DNA from: Acholoe squamosa
Taxonomy: Eukaryota > Annelida > Polychaeta > Phyllodocida > Polynoidae
DNA: 64,000 nucleotides
Reading direction: 5' to 3'
NCBI GenBank assembly: GCA_949317995.1
Contig: OX439052.1
Location: 35,775,932-35,839,931, forward strand
Each line of letters opens with the position of its first letter. Positions within the stretch are counted from its first letter, which is position 1. The notes under the pieces are model-generated. The model ran no database searches. It had not been told where the DNA came from and saw nothing but the letters and a program-made list of their open reading frames with translations. The translations under genes and the position numbers were made by a program. Shown here one piece after another: positions 46,314 through 58,300 of this stretch.

Positions 46314-49300
46314 GTAAGTACATCTTAAAAGGGCGTGATACAACTCTCTGAAGAAAGAATTTAATCTAATTGAAGGGCAAGATTCCTGTCCCGCTCGAAA
46401 TTTCACCCTGCGGTAGGTTCACCGACAGGGCAAACTCAAGTGGTTGAAGTTCCACCACACCCTCGACTGTCCACAGCAGCCATTTCTGTGGAACATGTCA
46501 TCGAATGCCTGCATATATGTTCTTTAGTGACAACCTAGTGCTTTGCCATTAAAAACTGTGGAATTACTAGCAGTGGCTTTGAGTTCAAACCCAAGTGGGT
46601 GCGTGGCTTCCTTGTTCAAAACCATTCCTGGTTCCAACCTTGCGCCTGGCTCTTGAGTCTTGTTGTTGTTTGGTCTGTCACTCACAGTGTCACTGACTGT
46701 CAGTGTCACTGACAGAGTGACACTGATAGTGTTTGCATTCCTTCCAGTTTGAGCTAGTACTTGCTGTATTCTAGGCTGAAAAGAGACTTGGAGTTTTTTT
46801 TTAAAGAACTGTGAGTAGGGATGGGCACCCAAAATCAATTTTTTAACCATCCAATCGAAAAATTATACCCTAGAAAGAAGAAATCTTTGCCAACATTATG
46901 CTTTTTGAATAAATGTAATACAGTAACTAGAAGAGAAGCAATGCATTTTTGAATATAAAAAAGTTAGGAGTATTTTCTGTCACCTTTTCCTGGTCAATAT
47001 CAGCTCAGTGAGGGAAAATTAGGTCAAATCATGCCTCACTGACCACAGTCCACACTGGCCCCATCTCGTAGTCTACCGATCACGTCACTGGTACACAGGC
47101 ATGCTGGGAGGTACTACTTTTCTTTGCTGGTGACTAGTGAACATATGCTTGAGAGATGAGTACAAGCAGTTGCTGGTTTCTGGTGCACCTCCAACACCTG
47201 GTTGAAGGACTGGATGACACCAGCGGCGTATGAATACGGCGATTTTTGGTCAAAATGGTACCCTAGGGGAGAAGGCTTAGTTTGCCAACCAAACTAGGTT
47301 GCCGGAGAAGTTGCTCACTGACCACACTCACTGAGTGGTGCATTTTTGACATTATCTCTTGTAAATGCTCATAATTTTGTAACAGTTTAAGTTAGAGAGA
47401 GGCCAGTCACATCAGTGGACAGAAAACAGTTTGGTGGTTCTGGGGGTATAAATTTTTTTATGATTTGATATGGAGAATATCATATTTTGATGGAAACTCA
47501 AAATTCCCTGTGGTGGAGTAAAATCACACAGGTCAGTTTTGTGCAATTTTATTTTTAAGCAAAATATGCTGTTGCTGTTTTACTTCTAGCACTTTTCAGC
47601 ACACAGATAGATAGGAATAGATTTTAGATTCTTGTAGAAGACAAAATTGCGGACATTTTGGTTGTAGTTCTAAAAGGTGAACAAATACTTTGAAATTTCA
47701 AAAAAATGGTTAAAAATCTGAATTATTTTTTTTCCAATTTGAAAATTTCAAAAACTCTGTTTTTCCAAATTAGCCAGGAAGCTTGATATCTTAAGTTTCA
47801 AATTGCTCCAAAAAGCATGTTATTTGGTAAAGAACTGTAGTAATTACAACAAATTTAGTAACTGATGTCGGCCAGAGGCACTCCGGTCTGAGCAAACATT
47901 GTCATTTGAAAACTTCATCTATAAAAAAACTACACATCCCACAAGAAAATGCCCATGGTATTCCTATTCTATGGGTCTTTTTACATAACATACCAAAAGA
48001 TGGTATTTTTCCATGAAACAGAAGTAACAAAATTCAGGTTTTGAAGTTGCTCTATTTACTATAGTGACAGAGAGGCAGCGTCCAGCAGTAGCTGCTGGCG
48101 CCCATCCCTACTGTGAGGAAGTGGTGATTTTTTAATAACTTACCAGTTATCTAGGCACCTAGATATGAGACCTAGTCCTAGGCACTTACCTTAAAGAAGT
48201 GGATTTGCTCTTTAAATGAAGTCTTTATGCCAAGTATAAGGGAAGTTATGACTGATCAAAGACCCCATATCGAACCCAAAATTCTGCCAGTGTTAAGAGT
48301 TTAAATAGGGTCCAGATTTGTGATCAAGCATATCGGATACAGGAGTGGCTACATCTCTTAAATCATTATTTTGGACTATTTTCTTTTGAAGTATGGAAGA
48401 TTTCCCTATAAAAGGTTGTAAATCAATGTGTCATATCAAATTTTAACAATTTAAAGGGATTTTTATCTTGACTTAAAACCATCTGTGATTTAGCAATCTG
48501 ACAGAATTGGTGCAAATTTATGGAGTTGATATGAGATCTTTAATTGGTCAGAATTTCCCTTTAAATTGACATATTGACTTCATTTAAAAATGAAATCCAC
48601 TTCTTTTTATCAGCTCTATCCATTGCTATATAAATAATATATATAGGATTGAATTCTGGCAAACAGACAAGGACTAACATGGAGAAGCTGTTGGAAGGGT
48701 GATAGCGAATGGCAAGCTAAAATTTTTGTGGGGTCTGGCAAACATTCTGTTGCCCTATGAAAAGAAAAACCCTAGACATTTTCTAAACCATTTTTTCTGT
48801 AGAAAGTGTGGGAACTATTCTCTTTTATGTGCAGGGATGGAAGTCTTCAGGGATTTCCCTGATTTTAGGGATTTTGAAGTTCCTAAGACCTATACTTTTC
48901 TATACAGATTCTGCCTTATAGGAGTTCATATTGGGTATTTCAGTGATTTTTGTGCTTAGCGACTTCCATCTCTGTATGTGAGATTTGGCCTTTATACCAA
49001 AAAATGCTTTCAAAGTTAGGGAGTGGTCATTATTTATCAACGGGGGGGTGGTGGGTTTGAGGGGGGGGCGTAAAATTTTGAGACCCCTCCCGAGGGGGGG
49101 CTAAAAAAATTTTGACCCCTCTTTTTAGCAAAAAAAAAGGCAGCGCGCTACTATAGATCAAAGAGGGGCGCGAAAACCCTCCACGGGGGGGCGCAAAAAA
49201 TTTTGACTGCCGTCGAGGGGGAGGCTTAAAAAAAATTCTGTGCGTCTGCGCGAAAACCCTACACCCCCCCCATTGATAAATAATGACCACTCCCTTATGG

Positions 49301-52300
49301 GATAACTTCACTTGGGGAGAATGGGATGTTTGCCTGCATCAATTATTTCTCAAATAGATTCATATTAAACTCCTAATCAATCCCTTTAAAATGAGCCCAT
49401 GTTTGTTAAGATCCGCCAATAAATAGCTACACAATGAGCTGTCAAAGAAAGGAGAGCTTAGCACTCCACAGTTTCACACCTCCACTGCAGCAAGCTTGAA
49501 GGATAGGGGAAAATTTTAGGCCTGGCATAACTTTTTTAAGAATGAGAGTTGAGCCTTAAAAATTCATATATGGTGGGCCTTCTGGTCAATTCAAATATTG
49601 GTTATTTTAGTTCCAAATCAGAAATTTTTTTACGACATATTTTATCGCAAGACTGAGGCTCCCTATTGATTTTAATTCTGGAGAAACAATGTAATGAAAA
49701 AGACTATCAAGTATAAAGGGGCCAGAGCTTTGGGAAGCAGAGAGTCTGCTTCTACCTTAAATTCTCTAATAAAAGCAACATTACCTGCATTACTGACCTT
49801 GGAATAAACTACAATTTTGATTTGATTCAAATATGATATGAACCTCAAATCAAAGAATTCATGGAACATAACATCTGCCAAAAAATTTGAATTTTATTTC
49901 TTTTCGAGTTACGAGCAATGCACATTGCTGCCCTATATTATAGATAGAGGGATTTAAAGCGATAACACCCCAGCACTCACTCCTGGGAGTCCCTATCTGT
50001 CACTATAGTCCTAACTATAGTAAATCACCCAATATGAATTTCTGTTTTTGGACCCTTTTTCACACTCAAAATTGACTATATTTCAGCACCAAGAGTTATA
50101 ATAGCCAAGGAATTAGAATTTGTGGGTCATTTTACTCTAAATCTAGCCATTAATTTGATATCATCAGTTCTCAAGGGGTATGAGTGTGTGCAGAGTGGAA
50201 CTTCTATAAAACTTTAAAATATAAAATGCTGATATATTTGTTAATTCTTGGTCGATTTTTGAGTTTGAGACCTCTATTGAAAGCTTAAGACATTATCATT
50301 TACCATAGAGAGAAAAACATTGAAATATCTGGACAGATTGTATAAAATTCAGAAGAGTTTTGACTAAAAACCGAAAATATTAAAACTGAATATTTTCCTA
50401 ACTTTTTTGAACTTATATAGGGATAACCACAAAAGTGTGTACTTTTAGGATCTTTAATCAGCTATTCATTATCTATTAGCCCAAATTAGCCCAAAGCTAA
50501 AGAGTATAAGAGAGTTGAGTAAAAAATTCAAGAATTTCAGGTCAGCTTATCACACTGCTCTTTAGAAAATTTTGTCTTTCCAACATGATCTATAATACTT
50601 ATCATAGTTCCTTGTGGAAAATATAGCCCTATAATTGCCAAACTGTTGTGCTTACAGTGGTAATTGGTTACTCTCTATGATTATTCTTATTTACTTATAG
50701 GTACTTATAGGTCTTTCTGGAAGCTGGCTTAGAAAGCCACTTTTTCCAGCTCATGAAGCAAATTTTATGTAGCTTGACCCGGAAGTGGTTCCCACTCCCA
50801 GTTATATTTTAAAGGGTGATCTACCCAAAGTCTGTCTAGTTTGTTTTTTAATTGTGTTATGATTATCTGACAATACTATGGTGTTGGGTAAGCTATTCTA
50901 TGCTTGAACCGCACGCTGGGAGAAGCTATTTTTCACTTTATCCAGGTGCCCTCCTTTCATGAAAAGTTTCCGCTGGTTCTTCCCATGTTTTGGTCTAGAG
51001 CTAGAATGTCTTCCTTATTGCAGTTATATTTATTGAATAATTCATAGACCTCAATCATGTCCCCCCCTAAGGCGGCAGAAGGCTAATGTAGGCAGATCTA
51101 GGTCGCGCAAGTGTCTTCTCTTTTAGACCTGGCAACTGCTTAGTTGCTCTTCTTTGTACCTTTTCCATGGTATCCTTATCCCCTTTCCTATATGGCTGCC
51201 AGACTGGTGCTCCATACTCCAGGTGAGGTCGAGCAAGAGCAATAAATAGCTTTTTGAAGGTGGACTAGTCTAAATGGGTGAAAGTTCTTCTTATGATCCC
51301 TGTCATCTGGTGGCCTTTTTTTGCTCTGAGTTGTATCTCACTCTTAAAACTGAGTTCATTGTCAAATGTTATTCCGAAATCCTTTTCACTTTGGACTTCT
51401 GCATATCAGTCGCACTACCGGGCATGCAGTATTTTGCTTTATGTTTGATCCTTCCAATGTGCATAACTTTACACTTATCTGGGTGGAAAAGAAGCTGCCA
51501 TTCTTTTGACCAGTCGTGGGGTTTCTTGATGTCATCCTGGAAGTTGGTACAGTCTGCTTCATTTCTAATTTCTTTGTAGACTTTTGTGTCATCTGCAAAC
51601 AACATCGACTTTACATTCAGTCCTTCTGGTAGGTCATTCAAACAAATTTGAAATTAAGTAAAGCAAGGTCTAAAATGTGCCAGTCCCAGTGCAGCCTGTG
51701 CGCAGTGTGCAGGGACTGATAAGACCCACAATGGCTGTGAATCCACTGACAGAAACATATTAGAAATTTCATATTCAATTCCTCATAACTTTTGTTCTAG
51801 TACTATTAGAAAGACAATTTAAACAGCATTAGATTACTCAGGTTGGCAGCTTTCCGGTGATGTAAAATAATAATTCATGAAAATCCAGATAAAGATTTTG
51901 GCATGTTTTCCCTAGTCCGAATAACATTAATCATAGAACAACAACAACCTTACAACATGCCCTTTTTACTTCTAGGGAGCATAATGCTGAGCATAGTTAA
52001 GGCTTCAGCAGGGAATATTAAGCATCCTTGTGCTGCCCTCTGGCCTTTTCTAGACAAACCACCCTTCAGAGATCAGAGTATATCTGAAATCTCATTTCAG
52101 AGAACATGAATCTAAGCTGGCTTCTGATTGGCTGAAATTCTGATGCAGTCTTTTAATTGTTCTTCTATGACCATCCAATCTAGAGATGGTTTTGAATGAG
52201 GGGAACAGGTTGAAATGAAATCGAGATGGGTGCTTTTAGTATGATAAATTGAGGGAAAATGGATGCTTTGCTAACACCCAAAAATTACAGAGGTTGAGCC

Positions 52301-55300
52301 CATACCCAACTGACACCTCTGATATATAGTAGCATGCAGGCTTTTTTGCTAGAAAGAGGTTAAATTTTTTACACTCCCCTCAAGAGGGGTTAACACTTTT
52401 TACGCCCTCCCATCAGGAGGTCTCTGATTTTTTTACGACCCACCACCCCCACCCTGTTGATAAATAATGACCACTACCTGAAGCATTAATTAAAGGGGGT
52501 TGTGTAAAAGTCACCTTCAACGGGGATGGAATCTTTTTCCAAATTTTCACACCACACGCATGAAATTTGACCAAGCCCCCATGTTAGAAAATGATCACTC
52601 CCTAAGTTTAACAAATTTTGATAATCTGTTCATTCAAGGGGCTGAAAACATTGCTTTAGCAATATGGGCATAAACCATTTAGCAATATTTTAACATAGAC
52701 AGTCATTAACTCTGAAAGAGTTTAGGGATTTGGGGGTGGGTTAGGGTGCTTTAAGACACACAAAATCGAGCCAAAAAAAAAACAGCCAACTTTTTATTTT
52801 CAAAAATTTGTTACTCTCTTTTGAGGTTAGTGCTGAGGTGAAAATCTAAATGTATTAGATAGAATACATTTCGAAGCACATGCTGGACCAATAATGTTTA
52901 GTGGGGATCATATAAATAGGAGCTGAAAATTTCATGACGCTTTGAGCACCCCAATGCTAAGCCTATGGGGGGTGTCATTTCAGGTTGTCATAATTTACTG
53001 CCATGGTGTCATCCCAGAGTACTTTGGTTGTTCCAAATACTACTGTTACTCCCTGGTAAAGAAGTACATAATTAAGATTCTTTGTATCCATATAGGAGAA
53101 CAGCCCCCATTCAAGACTGGGGGGGGGGGAGACCCTGCACTGTACTCTCTTTCAGAGTTTTGAACGATGAAATCGTTTTGCCCTATGTTTTATTGCCAGC
53201 TGTTGGGGAGGGGGGGGCTTGTTGGATTTTTGCGGACCAGCAGTGATAAAGTAATCATGACACCCCCATCCCATTAAATAACCCCCCCCCCCCGAAAAAA
53301 ATAAAGATATGAGTACCGGTACTTGCATCAGCCATGTTTAGTTTTGACCCCCTGCCACTGGGCCCTGGTGTGAAGGTTTTGACCCCCTCCCCCCTCACCA
53401 AGGAGCTATTTTAAAAAATGTCTCCCCCCGCCCCCCAACATACCTGACTTGACCCATAAGTGGCCAGTCCACTAATCTAATTTTCTTATGACTTTCCAGA
53501 GATGCCACTTTTCCTGGTTTAACAGGAATTCCTGGTTTTGATTCCAAGATTTCTGTATCAAATTATGTTAAATTCCTGGGAAAATGTGTCCAAAGTCCAG
53601 TTTTCCTGGTTTATGTCGGCCAGTGAGTGGCATCTCTGCTTCCACCCAGGGACGGATCCACGTTTTGGAAATGAAGGGGGGGGGGCTTACCCCCTATTTT
53701 AGATACCTTTATTTATTCCAAAATATACAATTTAATCCATAGTCGGCTGATTGTTCAGTTTCAAGTTTGAAATGTTGGATATCAAATTTTTTTCTCAGCA
53801 TGTTATCTGAAACACAACTTTGTTTTGTTTTTTCCCACCTGAACCGCTCCTCATGGGTGATGTATTTGATTCTTTTCAGTCAAGGGGATATAAAAGCAGA
53901 TGATTCAACGGGGTCGGACGACCAAGTGCACCTAGCCGCAGAAGGTAGGTTAATTACACATTGTTTTAAATGATGTGATAAAGTTAATTTAATTTGTTAA
54001 GATACAGGAACATAGCAGTAAAACTCGAAAAGAATGGATTGTGGTAGATGGCGAAATGATTTTTACTTTCACCTTGATATAAATGATAAACCCTACTTGG
54101 AAAGATTCCATCTTTTTTTGCCACGGTCTTCAGGGAAAGATCCGCAGACCACCTCACTTCACAGGTTATTAATGTTGCCCGCTGTACTTTTGTTTCACCG
54201 TTTCAGGGACGCAAATCACCTTTAGTCAGGGTCAGTCATGTTTTACATATTTTCCATGTAACCCCTCCGGTGCCTCATGAATACACAAGCCATAAAACCG
54301 CAGAAACTGTTTTCGACATAAAAAGTACCCTTTTGAGCCATTTATGAAATAGAAATACTAGTACCCTCATATTTCATTATCAATATTACCTGAAACCTTA
54401 ACACATATTTATGAATGTTGTTGGAATTGTCAATAATTTATGTAGACCTAATCAGGGTGCCCTTTGTGTCGAACGTGGTAAATGCTGACCCCCGCCATTG
54501 AGGAAGCTTCAGGGACCAAACGCCTTTCATTTCCGTTCAATTTCAGATTCATTCTGTGAGTGTAGTAAATTCTGAAAGCAAATTCTGAAATAGTGAAAGG
54601 GAATATTTTGGTAAGAAGTAAAGAAAACATTTGCTTCTCGATTTAATAGGGACAATTGATAAGGTTTCATTTTATCATGATGCGAAATTAGAAAAAAAGG
54701 GGGGGGGATGTCTACAAAGGATAGTGCCCATTCTTATGTTTTCAAGTTAAGTTTATGGACCAAAATTCTATTTGAAATTGTAGAAGAATTGCCTCACTAG
54801 GGGGGGGGAATTACACGATATATGTATTTAAATGATATTACATTTACCCCATGAGCCACAGGTTCATTGCATGATTGCTTGTGTAAGAAAGGAGCTGTTA
54901 TGGGTTGAATTTCAATGTCGAGATCTTATTTGTGCATGTCAGATTACCAGTAGTACATGTATTCAATTTCCAATTTCCAGTTTCTTGTTTCATTTTATGT
55001 AGACTTGCACCCCGAGGACACAAGTGAAATGGTGCTATGTTGTAGTACTTAGCAGTAGCTAGAAAAGCTGTTTAACCCTTTAAGGGCTGCATAGTGCTTA
55101 ACGCGTCGTGCATATTTGGTTTTGACGATGCAGCCCAGGTGAGTTACTTGCCTGAGCTGCATTTGATGAGCATGCTGACCCCTACTGGGCATGCCCCGGA
55201 ATGGGTCAACATGATGCACCAGTGCAGTGCTGATGACCAATCATTGCCAGAACTGCATTGATGTATCATGACGATTAGGGAACGTGAACCTTCGGGCATC

Positions 55301-58300
55301 GTGCGGCACATAAAGGGTTAATATGTTTAGAAATTGATTCAATTAATGTTATGGGGCGCTTCTAACGAGTCACGGTAGTATCGGTATCAGTAGATGTAGA
55401 TAAACTGCATGGATGTCTCTCCTCTCCCCAGTACGTGAATGTACGTGGCATATTTTAGGTGGTGAATGGTGCCAGATAACAAATCGTTGTACACAATAAT
55501 GATATACAATGTATCAAATTCCCATTATCGCATACCAGCGATTAACATTAGCCTTGTAAATATTGGGTTACACCCAGAAAAGGTTTGTACCCGGTATATC
55601 ATTTGTTTTTGGAAAGGTTTAGTGCGAGGAAAAAAGAGAGAAAAAGACATTGATCGAGGGCGAAATTCTTTTATGTATATGTATATGAACTACCGTAATC
55701 TCTCGCACCCTCAACTCAGAGAAGGCAGGGCCGCATAGAAGGCGCACCCTATGCTTCTGAATTTATTTTTTTTAAAACCACGCATATAAGGCACATCCCC
55801 AACTAGGGGAAGGTGGGATTAACAAAATTGGTAAGAAGCACTATTTGCATTGGTAATATAATTTTTTTGAAGGTCACAAATAAGGTGTGATGAGAAGTAG
55901 AACTTAACTCTAACACTGTATCATCAGCTTCTTTTCTCTTTTTGAGCATTCCATTAATGTTCTGGCATGTTAGGCAATGAACATAAATCATCACATTCTC
56001 TAAACATAATTAAAATATCTTTTCTTTGAGTTATCTAAGCCCCTCTATATCATCAATCATATTGGAAGTGTTTAGTGGTGGCAACTGGTGTCAATTCTAG
56101 GAATCATTTGTCATACACCAGATGGGAGCTATGGGAGGAGGTTTTTCCCATAATACTACATCTTTCATCCTCTTGATTAGAAGGTTATTAATGTAATTAA
56201 TAAAGCCGTCAGCAAGTGGGGTATACATACAATCATTTCCTAACACTTTTATGTTTAGAAGAATGGTATGTTTTATTTAAATATGAGTGCATAGGGCACC
56301 ATGGTATAAATGACACCTTTTCTTTGGTTAAAGCAAAGACATGACTTTGTGAACATGGTTCCAAATTGGAGAACAGAGGTACTCCGCATATATTTAAGGG
56401 TGCACCCCCAACTTGAGGAAATGCTATAAGGCGCATCCACGATCTGATTCGCGTATAAGACGCGCCTTATACGTGAGAGATTACGGTACAATGTGGCCTC
56501 TCAAACTCCTACAGTGTTAAAGAGGCCTGACTTTTTGAAGATTCATTTGGCCAAAATCTGGGTGCATCTTACACACGTGAGGTCTTTTTAAACGCAAGGT
56601 TAATAGTGCATCATTATGGCATACACGTGATACCCCTCCAAAGCCAAAAAGAAGCCACACTTTTAAGAAAAGAAAAGACTGCCTCAGGTTATGGCGTTTG
56701 TCACGGTATTTATCACCTGAAGTATTGTGATCTTATGACTCAATTGAAATGTCATGTGATTGGACAAAGAGTACTTTTAAGTATGCATACAGAAGTACCA
56801 GCATTCGGAAGATATCTTTAAAAAAAAAAAAAGGAAACAAAAGATAAATTCACAAGAAAAAGAAAATATTAGAAAGAAATCTGATATTGTTAGGAAGACG
56901 GTAGGCGTCAGAACTGGTTCATTTCGAAGTTGCCAGAAAACTGTAGCATTATATTGTAATGCATATTTGGAGTTCTGGTGAGTAAGTTGAACGTGCCGGC
57001 ACTATATTGATGCATCATGACAACTCCGTAGGGTTAAGCAGGAGTAGACACTGACACTGGCCTGATGGCCACTTGCCAGTAGTTTTGGCTGTGGACCAGT
57101 GATTTTTCTCTAGAAACCCTTTCAAAATTGGCCTTTAAGCCAGGACAATATTCAACTATACATTGTTTATACCAAACTGCTAGCCCCGGGTGGCTGAAGG
57201 TCCAAAATATTAGTGTCAACCCCTGTTTTAGTGTCTGCATAGTGTATTCATCCATTATGCCTTACCCTTTAAGGGCCGTTGATGCGTTAACCTACAAATT
57301 GGTCGTCATGCTGCATCAGTGATGTGCTGGCGAGACTGCTCACCGGCACTTCATCGGATCATCATGACGACTGCATGGGGTTAATACACATACTCCTGGA
57401 GGGTGCATTAATGTAGCCCTTAAAGGGTTAACCCATGGGGTACCCTAGATGGATTCTGAAAGGGCTGTGTGCTGAACAAATATTTAAAGAGTGCTAGTCA
57501 GTACTTACCAGCGCTACATTGACGCATCAGGCTGCCATTATATGTTTAAAGTTTAATAATGTTGATTGATTTACAGATGGCGGTATGTACGTGACGACTG
57601 GTGAGGAGGGGGAGCAGGCAGCGGCCATAGCGAGCGTCACCCCACAGGGTACTCTAACACTTGACCCCTCTGTACAGTACCAGTTTAGGGCTGACGGCCA
57701 AGGAGAAGGTAAGTGATCAAAAATTGATTAATCTGGAGAGGATTTCATGGCTTTGGGTGTATGAGATTTGAGAGGCACTCTTGTCTTCTTGTTGATATGA
57801 TGTATGGTAGCAGCTTGCACCAGTGAGTAACTCGCCAGTGCTGCATCTATGTATCATGGCGCTTGGAATGTATCAAGTCTGAGGGGTCGTCATGATGCAT
57901 GAATGCAACACCCAAGAATTACTATTTATTTTTTTTTTTTTACTATTTACCTGAGCTGCATTCAAGCACTACTAAAACCAAGGATAGATTTATGAAAGAT
58001 AGGTGAATATCATGATAACTACCGTAAACTCCCGCGTATAAGACGCGCTGCGCGTATAGGACGCACCCCCTTCTTGGGAGGAGCATTTTTGCGTATAAGA
58101 CGCACCTCTTAGGGGTGATTTTTGGAGATGCCCTTGGCATCTCCATTGCATTGACATGGGAGGTCGATTGCACACAGAATCGGACAGTCCAACTTCCCAT
58201 GAGTCGACCTGTGCTATTGTATCAATAAATAGCACTAATAGCACTGACTAACTGCTGATAGATGGGCTATTTATGTCAGTTTACCACAGCCCAGTGCTGC

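Noticed and set aside
46524-46850. 108-codon minus-strand frame upstream of the hAT-like element
   Set aside because: It overlaps the end of a transposable element, and composition is not protein-like.
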